64,000 bases of DNA, taken from assembly GCA_964570665.1 (NCBI GenBank), contig CAZMZH010000007.1, forward strand, positions 1 through 64,000, read 5' to 3'. The stretch's first letter is position 1. Every line of letters starts with the position of its first letter. The translations under genes and the position numbers were made by a program. Shown in pieces: positions 1 through 9,089 of this stretch. The DNA comes from JAJDAT01 sp964570665. Lineage in GTDB: Bacteria; Nitrospinota; Nitrospinia; Nitrospinales; JAJDAT01. The notes under the pieces are model-generated. The model saw only the letters and a list, made by a program, of their open reading frames with translations. It was not told where the DNA came from and made no database searches.

Positions 1-61
1 GATAACCTCAAGGTTTCCTTAAGAAAGATCAATCGTGCCATTGACGTTCCTTAAATAATTT

Positions 62-2776
62 ATGGTTTTTAAGATTGCAACCAAAAGGAGACAATCAGGT
101 TTTCGAAAATCAATTCTTCTTAGTTTAACGGCTCCTCTGATCCTCATAATCATTACGTTTTGCGCCCTTCCTCTTTACACTCCTTGGATATTTAATAAAG
201 GAGTTAATGCGAAAAAAGAGTGGTTTCCCAATCCTTACCACTTTGTTTCTAACCATAAAAATAAAATTATAAATGAAAATATTATTTCGGTTTCGAATGT
301 ATTATTTTCTAAAGAACCCAAAGATAATATTTCCATTCCAACTGAAAAAATTTGGATTGAAAATGGCGGGTTAGAAAAAATGAATCATGAGTTATTACTA
401 TTTAATTTAGCGCAAAAAAAGAATAAACCTAAAGTTAAAGGATATTTCAAAAGCCCCAGTACGAATATTTTAAAAGCTAGAGTTAATATTAGAGGCACGA
501 GAGCGACCCATCAAATGGTTTGGAAACCATCGTTAAAAGTTCGCCTAAAGAAAAATAAAACTTACAAAGGTTTTCGAGATCAAACGTTAATTGCACCCGA
601 AGACGTTACAGGCGTTAGAAATTGGATATCCGCAGAGCTTGGCAAAACATGGAATGTGTTAAACAATCATGAAAGGTTCGTAAGACTATCCATCAATAAT
701 AAAAATTTTGGCCTCTACAATAAAGTCTCGCCTTTTAATGAGTCACTATTAATCCAATCCAACCGACTTCCCGGCCCCATATTTAATTTTAATATCTACA
801 ACAAACAATTATTTTATATATGGAAGAAAAATTGGTTTGAGCCTGTGGCCTGGAAAGTGACAGAAAAAAAATATAATAAAGATCATCATTTAATTAATGG
901 CCCTATAACTACTTCTAAAGAAATTTTGTTTTGGGAATTTAACTCAGATTATCAACTTTTGAATAGTATAAATAATTTGAACTATTTTATTTCCCAAGAA
1001 CAATTTGCAAAATACCTGGCAATTTTATCTCATGGCGGAGAAAAGCATTATCTTAATAATCACAATGCTTTATTTTGGATCAATCCAAGTTCGGGGTTGA
1101 TGGAGCCAATAATAAACGATCAAAATGGTTATGGGCTTTCAGACCATAAAGTTTGGATTCAAAACCCTATCATAAAAAATGAAGGCGCATTTGTTAGAGC
1201 ATGGTTTAAAAACCCATTAAATCAAGCGATGTTTATAGAGAAATTGAAAGAACTTGTAAGCACATTTGGAAATGAAAAAAATATAAACCAAATGATTCGG
1301 AATCAATGGGGGAAAATCAGATCTGTTCTTCAGACTGAAACTTCTCTAAGCTATTCTTGCGCTCCCGCCAGATGTTTTTTCTTGATTAATAAACTAGACG
1401 AAGAAATTGAAACCTTAATTAAAGATATTGGTTTAAGACTTAATTGGATTAGAAAAGAATTGAATGGAGACCAAGTTTTATTGATTAAAAAAAATAAAAA
1501 TGAATTTGATCTTCTAACCTTAGGTTATTCTGGAGCGCTTGTTCAAAGAAAAGATAAAAATAGTTTTAATATGAGTAATCTTAAAATGCCAACATATTAT
1601 AATAATAATTTTATTCATTTTGACGGTGTTAAAAGCGCAGTTTTACTTCCCTCCCAATCCATTTTGGAACCTACGTTGGATGGGATTAATTTAAACGATT
1701 CGTATTCATTTTTTACATTAAATGGGAATCCCGATGATTATGTTTTTCATCATCGGTTATCAGGAAAAGAAATTAAACTTAGTCGCCCTATTAATGGCCT
1801 TGATATGGAAAAAATGAAGTCTTTAGCAGGCGTCAATTATTTAAACTTGGTAGGTAAAGATATATCGCCAATTATATTAGGTCCTGGAAAAATCGAAATA
1901 ATTAAATCAAAAGTATTTAATCCAGGGCAACCAGTTAGTATTAATGCTGGAACAGAAATTTATTTAGGAAAGAATGTCCAAATTATAGTCCAAGGACCTT
2001 TAACGATTAAAGGGACAAGAGAAAATCCTGTTTCCATCAAACCAATTGATTCTGAACAACCATTTGCAGTTTTAGCTTTACTGGGGGAAAAAACTAATGG
2101 ATCTGAAGTAAATTTCCTCAATATAGAAGGTGGTTCAGTGGGTAAACATTTTAATTTAAATTTTTCAGGAATGTTTTCTGTTCATGATTGTTCGGATATT
2201 AAAATAAATAATAGCGTTTTCGGTAAAAATACCATTGGCGACGATGCGGTTCATATAATTAACTCAACAGCGATTATAAAAAATTCCATTTTTCTTAATT
2301 CTAAAATGGACGCGCTTGATTTGGATTTAGTCAATGGCAGTTTGGTTAATAACCAATTTATAAATCCGGGTAATGATGGTCTTGATTTAAGTATGGGAAA
2401 AGTGGTTATTAAAGGGAACCGCTTTATCGGTTGCAAGGACAAATGCATTAGCGCGGGAGAAGGTACAGAAGCGGATATTAAAAATTCTTATATTCAAAAT
2501 TGTAATGTTGGCATTGCCATTAAAGATAAATCCTTTGTTACTCTTGAAAACTCGATTATCGATGGTTGTAATATTGGATGGAATTCATATAGGAAAAAAT
2601 GGAGGTGGGAATTAGGAGGAAAAGGAAAAATTTTTAATACTAAATTCATTGCCTCGAAATTAGCGGATATAGCGGGAGATAAATTAAGTTCTGTAAAATT
2701 TATTGGAAATCCTTCCCCTCCCTTAAAATTTCATGGCAAAATAAAAGTAAATTTATTGCGAGTAGATGAGAGCTAA
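62..2776 (+). CDS. CotH-like protein fused to a right-handed beta-helix domain
   Basis: A 904-residue protein with an N-terminal membrane anchor or signal (about residues 17-42, after a basic stretch). Residues ~135-440 resemble the CotH (spore-coat kinase-like) fold: an 'IRG' segment, a lysine-rich strand, 'GVRNWISAELG', then 'NNKNFGLYNKVSPFNES', which matches the CotH pattern of G-L-Y followed by an acidic residue. From ~residue 615 to 880 the sequence becomes a ladder of short strands with regular N/D/G turns (INNSVFG, IKNSIFLN, LVNNQFIN, IKGNRFIG), typical of right-handed parallel beta-helices. I infer an extracytoplasmic surface or polysaccharide-related role. CotH enzymes phosphorylate proteins, but I could not confirm every catalytic residue here. 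It is monocistronic on the plus strand and ends just before a terminator hairpin that belongs to the converging gene. Confidence 0.7.
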   Translation: MVFKIATKRRQSGFRKSILLSLTAPLILIIITFCALPLYTPWIFNKGVNAKKEWFPNPYHFVSNHKNKIINENIISVSNVLFSKEPKDNISIPTEKIWIENGGLEKMNHELLLFNLAQKKNKPKVKGYFKSPSTNILKARVNIRGTRATHQMVWKPSLKVRLKKNKTYKGFRDQTLIAPEDVTGVRNWISAELGKTWNVLNNHERFVRLSINNKNFGLYNKVSPFNESLLIQSNRLPGPIFNFNIYNKQLFYIWKKNWFEPVAWKVTEKKYNKDHHLINGPITTSKEILFWEFNSDYQLLNSINNLNYFISQEQFAKYLAILSHGGEKHYLNNHNALFWINPSSGLMEPIINDQNGYGLSDHKVWIQNPIIKNEGAFVRAWFKNPLNQAMFIEKLKELVSTFGNEKNINQMIRNQWGKIRSVLQTETSLSYSCAPARCFFLINKLDEEIETLIKDIGLRLNWIRKELNGDQVLLIKKNKNEFDLLTLGYSGALVQRKDKNSFNMSNLKMPTYYNNNFIHFDGVKSAVLLPSQSILEPTLDGINLNDSYSFFTLNGNPDDYVFHHRLSGKEIKLSRPINGLDMEKMKSLAGVNYLNLVGKDISPIILGPGKIEIIKSKVFNPGQPVSINAGTEIYLGKNVQIIVQGPLTIKGTRENPVSIKPIDSEQPFAVLALLGEKTNGSEVNFLNIEGGSVGKHFNLNFSGMFSVHDCSDIKINNSVFGKNTIGDDAVHIINSTAIIKNSIFLNSKMDALDLDLVNGSLVNNQFINPGNDGLDLSMGKVVIKGNRFIGCKDKCISAGEGTEADIKNSYIQNCNVGIAIKDKSFVTLENSIIDGCNIGWNSYRKKWRWELGGKGKIFNTKFIASKLADIAGDKLSSVKFIGNPSPPLKFHGKIKVNLLRVDES

Positions 2777-2800
2777 TGAAAAATATTTAAAGACAAAAAA

Positions 2801-2825
2801 AAACCGCGCCAAATTGGCGCGGTTT
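2801..2825 (-). terminator. Rho-independent terminator of the PCP_red-Cld gene
   Basis: A perfect 10-bp inverted repeat (AAACCGCGCC / GGCGCGGTTT) with a 5-base loop. Read on the minus strand, the stem is followed by an uninterrupted U run (plus-strand A run 2795-2803). It lies ~38 bases past the stop of the minus-strand gene at 2863. It probably also stops transcription of the converging plus-strand gene, but the U tract there is weaker. Confidence 0.9.
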
Positions 2826-2862
2826 ATAAATTTTCACAATTGAAAGTAATTTTTAAATTTAA

Positions 2863-3831
2863 TTAAATTCCTAAACTATTTATAGTGTCTTCTAAAGACA
2901 TTGCCATGCAAGTGAAAATTGGAAGATCGTTTTCAACATATCTGCTGCCTTCAGTTTCTCTAAGCTCTTGAACCAGATCTAAAAAGTCATCCGGATAATC
3001 GCACTCAAAAGCGACAACAAACTCATGATCGTCAATACCAAAAGAATAGCTTGTGTTTAATTTAACCGAAGGATATTTATTTCCTACAAAAATATGTTCG
3101 TCCATGATTCCTTGACGGGTGTGTTTTGTCAACAAATACCATTCTCGTTTTTTGGTAAACGGGTAAATAAACAAATATTTGGCTTTACCCGGAATGATAT
3201 GAGTTCTATCTTCTTCATGTTCGGGATTAAATATATCCAAATACATCGACCGTTTGGTCATGGAAAGATAATGGTGAGTTTGAATTAAGTATTTCCCCAA
3301 TCCTGTTTTGTAAAGATCGGTGGTCATCTTTTGGAACATTTCTAACTCATAAGAAATTCTCCACAGCATGATGTCAGTATCAGACCGGATACCCACCATG
3401 GAATAACTTAAAAGAATAACGTCGCCATTATTATCGTATTCCTCTAATACATCGAGATATTCTTTTTTGGCTTTATCTTGCTCTTCTTGAGGTAATTTTC
3501 TGAAGTCTGGATCCAGTTTATAAAATGCAAAATTGACATATTGTCTTTTAACTGGTTTATCCCCATTTGTTGAAGACGCCGTAGATTCTTCTTTTTTCTG
3601 TTGTTCCCTTCTTTCTCTAATCGCAGCGCCTTCTCGTTCTTGCCGAGCGCGAGAAACTACATCGTCGTCAATCAAGGCAACGCCTTTATCTTTTGCGAAT
3701 TGTTCAATCCCCCGCACAACCCCTTTTCTAACGAAGAAAGGGACATTTTTCATTCTGGCAATGGCATCATCGGTCCAATCCAGTTCTGTTGTGGGCATAG
3801 ATTCTTCAAGTTCTTTTTCGTCGATACTCAT
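2863..3831 (-). CDS. PCP_red domain fused to a chlorite dismutase/HemQ-family domain
   Basis: A 322-residue cytoplasmic protein with no signal peptide. Residues ~17-62 (W-x3-A-x6-PFFVR, then E-x3-KDKG and V-x3-AR) match the PCP_red domain, otherwise best known from the C-terminus of light-independent protochlorophyllide reductase subunit B. A charged linker (~63-95) follows. Residues ~98-318 match the chlorite dismutase/HemQ family: 'YPFTKKREWYLL', 'KHTRQGIMDEH' with the probable haem-ligating histidine, 'SFGIDDHEFVVAFE', and a final 'LPIFTCMAM'. The family includes true chlorite dismutases and the coproheme decarboxylase HemQ; which activity applies here is not decidable by eye. The gene is monocistronic with a strong terminator. 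Confidence 0.85.
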   Translation of the reverse strand: MSIDEKELEESMPTTELDWTDDAIARMKNVPFFVRKGVVRGIEQFAKDKGVALIDDDVVSRARQEREGAAIRERREQQKKEESTASSTNGDKPVKRQYVNFAFYKLDPDFRKLPQEEQDKAKKEYLDVLEEYDNNGDVILLSYSMVGIRSDTDIMLWRISYELEMFQKMTTDLYKTGLGKYLIQTHHYLSMTKRSMYLDIFNPEHEEDRTHIIPGKAKYLFIYPFTKKREWYLLTKHTRQGIMDEHIFVGNKYPSVKLNTSYSFGIDDHEFVVAFECDYPDDFLDLVQELRETEGSRYVENDLPIFTCMAMSLEDTINSLGI

Positions 3832-4140
3832 ATCTATCGCTTACCTAAATGGGTTGTTAAAAGATTCTTCATTATATCCAATTGTCTTGGAATATCAATG
3901 TTCTTTCGACAATTTAAGGCCAAATTACCCAAAAAAGACTAATCAACTTAAATAAAGAGGAAAATATAATTAGGTGGAAACCTAGTGTTTGTTCGTTTTA
4001 ATTGGCAAAAAAAGATTACTTGTTCTAATTCTCTTTTAAAATATGAGGCAATATTTAAAGAGGGTCAGCCCCTAATCTGAAAAGTTTTTTCAATCACAAG
4101 CCGGTTTGCTATTCCATTTTGTGATTTGGAATAAAATTAA
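3832..4140. other. Intergenic region upstream of the PCP_red-Cld gene
   Basis: 309 bases between two minus-strand genes. It must hold the promoter of the gene at 2863-3831. I see no convincing -35/-10 pair, RNA gene or repeat. Confidence 0.4.
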
Positions 4141-4452
4141 CTACATTTCCATCATCTCAGAAACACGTATCGTTCCCCCATTTTCTAAAAATGGATCTGA
4201 TTTTGCAATTTCAACTGCACTCTCAATATTTTCCGCCTTTACAACTGCAAATCCTTTCATCGAATTTGGATCATTATCATCTTCCACGCTACTTGATGTT
4301 ACAATTTTTGAAACCGGTAACGGTGTTCCTGGATTGATTACTTTATCGCCAAGACCTTCTACCCAGGCTTTCCATTTACGCATTTGAGCCATGCCTTCTT
4401 CTTTAGAACTCGGCTGATTTCCTCCAAAATATCCAATCATATAATTTGCCAT
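4141..4452 (-). CDS. YCII-related (DGPF-like) small protein
   Basis: 103 residues. 'MIGYFGG' at the start, 'MAQMRKWKAWVEGLGDKVINPGTPL', with charged-residue tail, and the later 'GFAVVKAENIESAVEIAKSDPFLE' follow the YCII/DGPF ferredoxin-like fold (beta strand, helix, Gly-rich turn, then 'G..vv.a.....A..ia...P'). A clear ribosome site (GGGAGA, 8 bases before ATG) fixes the start. Proteins of this family form dimeric alpha-beta barrels; most have no known substrate and this one gives no further clue. It is separated by ~220 bases from pyrE, so probably transcribed alone. Confidence 0.75.
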   Translation of the reverse strand: MANYMIGYFGGNQPSSKEEGMAQMRKWKAWVEGLGDKVINPGTPLPVSKIVTSSSVEDDNDPNSMKGFAVVKAENIESAVEIAKSDPFLENGGTIRVSEMMEM

Positions 4453-4670
4453 TATTTTTCTCCCTTTAATTACTTATTATCTATAAATATTTTACCAAAA
4501 ACAGGCCGATTTATAGTGAGTTGTATTAATAATTTTGCGGTCAAAGCGTTGTAGTAGAGAATTAATTGGAAAAGAATATTGGCTAGAGATAATGAAGAGA
4601 GTGTGACTGCCATTTTTGGGAAAATTTAATGAAAATTTTTGAAAGCTCCGAAGATTCAAGCTAAATTAAA

Positions 4671-5312
4671 TTATCGACCCCAATTAAACGGATTTTCATA
4701 CCAATTATCTAACATATCTTTTTGTTTTTCATTAATAAGGCCATTGGATATCGCGTATTCGACCAAATCAGGAAAAGTAAGTAAAATATGTAGACTGCAT
4801 TGATTATTTTTAAATTCTTTATTAGCTTTTTCAAAACCATAAGAAAAAATAGCTAAACAGTCATCCGTTCTCATTCCCTCTTCTCTTAAAGCATTTATTG
4901 CTTTTAAAGCGCTTCCACCTGTGGATATTAAATCCTCAACCAAAACAGCCGTTTTATTCTGTAAAATCGGTCCTTCTATCATTTTTTTTCTTCCATGTCC
5001 TTTGGGTTCCGATCTCACATAAGACATTGGCAAATCTAAAGCGTTTGCAAGAGTTGTGGCATGGGGAATGCCAGCAGTCGCTGTTCCAGCGATTAAGTCG
5101 GCGGGAATTTGATTGCTTTTAATTATTTCACAAAATCCTTTGCTAACTAAATTTCTATACTCAGCTTTGCCCAATAACAATCTGTTATCTGTATATATTG
5201 GCATAATAGCTCCCGATGCCCATGTAAAAGGGTATTCTGGCGAAAGCTTAACGGCCCCAATGTCAATTACAATTTGAGCTAATTTTTGAGAAATTGTTTT
5301 TAAGTCTGCCAT
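4671..5312 (-). CDS. pyrE: Orotate phosphoribosyltransferase
   Basis: 213 residues. It converts orotate and PRPP to orotidine 5'-monophosphate in de novo pyrimidine synthesis. The PRPP-binding motif VLVEDLISTGGS lies at ~123-134, and the mobile catalytic loop 'RSEPKGHGRKK' at ~100-110; 'WASGAIMPIYTDNR' is the usual N-terminal substrate segment. I chose the ATG at 5312 because the resulting start MADLKT fits the family; an upstream in-frame start at 5366 would add 18 residues inside lptD. The ATG lies one base past the lptD stop, so it is probably translationally coupled to lptD. Confidence 0.93.
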   Translation of the reverse strand: MADLKTISQKLAQIVIDIGAVKLSPEYPFTWASGAIMPIYTDNRLLLGKAEYRNLVSKGFCEIIKSNQIPADLIAGTATAGIPHATTLANALDLPMSYVRSEPKGHGRKKMIEGPILQNKTAVLVEDLISTGGSALKAINALREEGMRTDDCLAIFSYGFEKANKEFKNNQCSLHILLTFPDLVEYAISNGLINEKQKDMLDNWYENPFNWGR

Positions 5313-5313
5313 T

Positions 5314-7506
5314 TTAAAAGTTTCGATGTAAAAGTTTGTCGTCTTTTTTATCGCCAAACTCTCCAATTCCTTTTAAATCGAATCGGAACATAAACCGGGT
5401 ATCGTCTTGGCTTACACCGCCATTAATGTTTTTACGTTGAATGAAATCTATGCCAATACCCCAGCAATTGCAGTCGTTATGATAAGACAAACTTAAATCG
5501 TTTTCTTGGAATTCTTTTCTTTTTTCATCGTAACGCGCGCTATATTGAAGGCGCCAACCATCTAAAAATGCATAATCGACGGTTCCTAATAAAAATGTAG
5601 TTGATCCTCTTGTGTATCTTCTTTCCGCCATCAAAGTTAAACTATCGACAGGTTTAATCCCCGCCAAAACGTTAAAGGTTTTAAATTGTTCGTCATAAAC
5701 ATTGAAGGTACTATCAATGTTTAAAATTATAGGATCGGATAATCTACTGTCCAGATCAAACCGCAAGTCGGAAAAGGGTCTTGCGTTCACTCCAGATGCG
5801 GTTTCGGTGTCTCTTAAATCATAAGATTGCAAAACTTCAAACCGCAAAAGTTGTGTTGTTTTTGATTCCCCGTCTTTATTTCGAGATTTTTTTAATATTC
5901 TTTGGTTCAAGGAATAAGTTAGCCGGTTCACCGGATTGACAGAATCAATTTCGTCGAATATTTTTATCTTGTTACGATCGTCTTTATCTATATCAGGAAT
6001 ATAATCATAAACTATACGAGGTTCTAAAATATGATTGAATTTAGTTCCATTTTTACTTCCACTACCAAAAACCCTATTTATTTTGGGGCCTTCGATAACT
6101 GTATTAATATCAAACAATTCTCTTGAAAAACCACTAAACTCATTATTATTAGCGTCGAAACCCTTATCATAATAAGTAAAACGGGCTCCTACTTGTGGGG
6201 TTACAGAAAGCCAATTGGCGGGTCTAAATGGAAAAGACAATTGCGGGTGAATATCGCCACGGTGGATCGTTTCGTCCTGATCAGCAGTTATAGACGAGTT
6301 GAGATCAGTTAAAATGCCTGTATATGAAATATCTTGATTAAAGTAAAAACCCGACTTGCCCAGTTTGGTGCGTTGTACTTTATGGGTGATTTTAGGTAAA
6401 AGGCCGAAAGTATCGTCTACATTGTCTTGCGTGCTTTTTCTTAAACGGGTCAATATATCAAGAGTACTATTTGACCAACTTTTAGTTAATAACGCAAAGG
6501 AATCGGTACTTCGTCTAGTTCTTCGGTTTGTGTCGTTAGTGAAGGTTTTATTGAAATTATCATCCCCAATTAAATCCAATTTGGCATCCAGTTTAAAACC
6601 TTTTGGCAACTCCTGTTGATGGGTCATGTCAAACTTCCAAAAAGTATTGCCAGTGCTTCTATCGTCTAAAAATTGACCGCTCATTTGGCCTGCGGTTGTC
6701 TTACTTGGGGTGTAGCGATATTCAAAACCCGGGCGAACGCCACGTTTTTCTAGATAATCCAAATTAAATGTTGCGTCGGATTGTTGGTTTATAGCCCAAT
6801 AATAAGAATTATTTACAAAAAAGCCGTCCAGGTTACTAGATCCCGTATCGGGAACTAAAAAGCCGCTTTTTCTACTGTTATCTAATGGGAAATAACCGAC
6901 GGGAAGATAAAGAAGTGGAACGTCTCTAATTTTAAATGTTGCTCCTTTGAAAATTGCTCGATCTCCAGGAATTACATCCATGTAATCCACTTCAAACATC
7001 CATGCTGGTAATTCTCCTTTACAAGTGGTTAATGAAGATTCAGTCAATTTAAATCTATTATCAGAGACTTTGATTATTTCCTTACCTTTAACTCGGTAGT
7101 CTTTGATGATTTCTCCCGAAGCGTTATAAATTTTTCCAGTTTTACCTTTTAAATTAAACTTTGCCCTTTCCGCCGTTAAACGAGAACCCGCGTCGACTAA
7201 AAGCACATTGCCAATGGCTTCGCCCCGCCCGGTTTCAATATTGATTTTGACTTTGTCTGCGCGTACCGCTCTTTGCCCATATCGGACAATGACTCGACCT
7301 TTTGCATAAACCAAGTTTTTGGCTGTGTCTTGTTTCACTTGGTCAGCCGAAACTTCTATTGGGAGTTCTTTTTTACTATTACTAGATTGTTTTTGGGTTT
7401 TCTTGGATGGAGATTTTTTACCAATAGACTTTCTCTGGGCCTGGGATTGGTCCACGAGAATAAACGATAAAAAGCAAAAAAACAAAATGTTAGCTGTTTT
7501 CTTCAT
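5314..7506 (-). CDS. lptD: LPS assembly outer-membrane protein LptD
   Basis: 730 residues with a signal peptide (~1-23, ending Q-A-Q). Residues ~50-160 form the OstA/LptA-like jellyroll ('VSADQVKQD', 'VYAKGRVIVRYG', 'GEAIGNVLLVD', 'LTAERAKF'). Then 'CKGELPAWMFEV' and 'FKIRDVPLLYLPVGYFPLD' lead into a long beta-barrel with alternating strands to the C-terminus (last strands 'DDTRFMFRFDLKGIG'). LptD with LptE inserts lipopolysaccharide into the outer leaflet, which supports a diderm host. It overlaps folC by 17 bases and abuts pyrE, suggesting one transcript folC-lptD-pyrE. Confidence 0.93.
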   Translation of the reverse strand: MKKTANILFFCFLSFILVDQSQAQRKSIGKKSPSKKTQKQSSNSKKELPIEVSADQVKQDTAKNLVYAKGRVIVRYGQRAVRADKVKINIETGRGEAIGNVLLVDAGSRLTAERAKFNLKGKTGKIYNASGEIIKDYRVKGKEIIKVSDNRFKLTESSLTTCKGELPAWMFEVDYMDVIPGDRAIFKGATFKIRDVPLLYLPVGYFPLDNSRKSGFLVPDTGSSNLDGFFVNNSYYWAINQQSDATFNLDYLEKRGVRPGFEYRYTPSKTTAGQMSGQFLDDRSTGNTFWKFDMTHQQELPKGFKLDAKLDLIGDDNFNKTFTNDTNRRTRRSTDSFALLTKSWSNSTLDILTRLRKSTQDNVDDTFGLLPKITHKVQRTKLGKSGFYFNQDISYTGILTDLNSSITADQDETIHRGDIHPQLSFPFRPANWLSVTPQVGARFTYYDKGFDANNNEFSGFSRELFDINTVIEGPKINRVFGSGSKNGTKFNHILEPRIVYDYIPDIDKDDRNKIKIFDEIDSVNPVNRLTYSLNQRILKKSRNKDGESKTTQLLRFEVLQSYDLRDTETASGVNARPFSDLRFDLDSRLSDPIILNIDSTFNVYDEQFKTFNVLAGIKPVDSLTLMAERRYTRGSTTFLLGTVDYAFLDGWRLQYSARYDEKRKEFQENDLSLSYHNDCNCWGIGIDFIQRKNINGGVSQDDTRFMFRFDLKGIGEFGDKKDDKLLHRNF

Positions 7507-8779
7507 TATTTAGAAAAAGCTTCGCTTCCGCAATAGTGTACAAAGACCCAGTGACGCAGATCAAATCTTCTGGATTTGCCAATTTTTTGGCTATTCCTAC
7601 AGAATATGGAATTTCTTCAATAATATCAATAGCTTTTTGCGTTTTTGATAGTACTTTTTTTAATTCAATTGGATCCGCGCTTCTTTCAGATTTGGGCTTT
7701 GTTATAATAATTCTGTCCGCAATTTCTGTTAAAATAAGTCCCATTTTTTCAATATCTTTATCTTTCATTACCCCTAGAATAACGATGCATTTTTTGTATT
7801 GAAAATGCTCTTTAATAGACCTAGTCAAAAACTTGACGGAATCTATGTTATGTGCCGAATCTAAAACCAAATAGGGCTCTTGTTCTACCACTTCCAATCT
7901 ACCTTCCCATTGACAATTTGAGATACCGACTGAAACGGCTTCAGTTGAAATAGAATGTCCTTTTTCTTTTAAACTCATAATAGTTTCGATGGCCACCGCA
8001 GCGTTAAATACTTGATGAAGCCCTATTAAATGGGTTTTTAGAGATTTGAAACTTCCATAATTAGACTCAAAATCAAAGGTTTGACCTTGCCAATTAAATT
8101 CTTTCCTGGAAACGAAATAATCTTTTTCTCTAAATTTGATATTTGCTTTTTGTTTTTTAGCAAACTCTAGAATGACTTCTTCAGCTTCCTTACTTTGTTT
8201 TTCAGCAATTACGGTACCGTTATTTTTAATAATTGATGCTTTCTCAAATGCGATACTTTCTATGGTATTTCCTAAATAAGATTGATGATCCAAGGAAATA
8301 GATGAAATTATTGAAATTTCAGGTTGGCATACATTAGTACAGTCTAGTCTTCCCCCTAACCCCACCTCTAATACAACCCAATCTATGTTTTTTTTGGAAA
8401 AATATAAAAATGCAAGGATAGTTGAAAATTCGAAATATGTAGTGGACACACCTAAATTGTCTATTGCATCTTTTAATTCTGAAACGAGAGAAGCAAAATC
8501 GCTCTTAGAAATTGGCGATCGATTAATCTGAATACGTTCTCGAAAATCTAAAAAATGTGGCGATGTGAATAAGCCGATCTGAAATCCTGAGGTCCTCAGC
8601 ATACTTTCTGTAAAAGCGGCTATAGAACCTTTTCCATTTGTTCCGGCAATATGAATGGTTGGAACTACTAAATGAGGGTCTCCTAGATATGCCAGGATTT
8701 TCTTAGTATTTTCTAATCCAAGCTTTATTCCTTTAAAAGCTAGGTTGTCTAAAAAATTTAATGCGGTTGAATAATCCAT
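7490..8779 (-). CDS. folC: Folylpolyglutamate synthase / dihydrofolate synthase
   Basis: 429 residues, normal for FolC. The ATP-binding loop 'AGTNGKGS' (~45-52), 'TSPHFLDFRERI', the catalytic 'VVLEVGLGGRLDCTNV', and the C-terminal 'LDSAHNIDSVKFL' and 'CVTGSLYTIAEAK' are all present. The enzyme adds glutamate to dihydropteroate/folates. It is the first gene of the likely folC-lptD-pyrE operon. A TATAAT-like -10 (plus-strand ATTATA 8784-8789) ends only five bases before the ATG and no ribosome-binding site is visible, so a leaderless mRNA is possible; no good -35 is seen. Confidence 0.93.
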   Translation of the reverse strand: MDYSTALNFLDNLAFKGIKLGLENTKKILAYLGDPHLVVPTIHIAGTNGKGSIAAFTESMLRTSGFQIGLFTSPHFLDFRERIQINRSPISKSDFASLVSELKDAIDNLGVSTTYFEFSTILAFLYFSKKNIDWVVLEVGLGGRLDCTNVCQPEISIISSISLDHQSYLGNTIESIAFEKASIIKNNGTVIAEKQSKEAEEVILEFAKKQKANIKFREKDYFVSRKEFNWQGQTFDFESNYGSFKSLKTHLIGLHQVFNAAVAIETIMSLKEKGHSISTEAVSVGISNCQWEGRLEVVEQEPYLVLDSAHNIDSVKFLTRSIKEHFQYKKCIVILGVMKDKDIEKMGLILTEIADRIIITKPKSERSADPIELKKVLSKTQKAIDIIEEIPYSVGIAKKLANPEDLICVTGSLYTIAEAKLFLNNEENS

Positions 8780-9089
8780 TGAAATTATAGTAAAAAGTTT
8801 TTCCGCATAAATTTCAAATATTTAGCAGATATCTCAAGGTGATATTTAAGTTTAAATAATAAGGCTTAAATAGTGAATATTAAAAGAGAAATAAAGGGAG
8901 GACTCGTGATTACTTAACCATTTATTAATCAGACTAAATGGTTTAAACAATTTTTAAAAATGTCTATTTTACATTGAAATTATACTCTGGAGTTTTTAAA
9001 AACCTTAATAAAACAAATAATTCATTAAATTTTTTTTATCAGGTTAAAATATATTTTTATTAAGGGAATTATTAAAACTGCCAACATCG
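8780..9089. other. Divergent intergenic region between folC and the S24-like gene
   Basis: 310 AT-rich bases. A minus-strand TATAAT sits at 8784-8789 next to folC. On the plus strand a near-perfect ribosome-binding sequence (GGGAGGA, 8896-8902) precedes a GTG that opens only three codons before a stop, perhaps a degraded gene start. I see no repeat or RNA gene. Confidence 0.4.
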
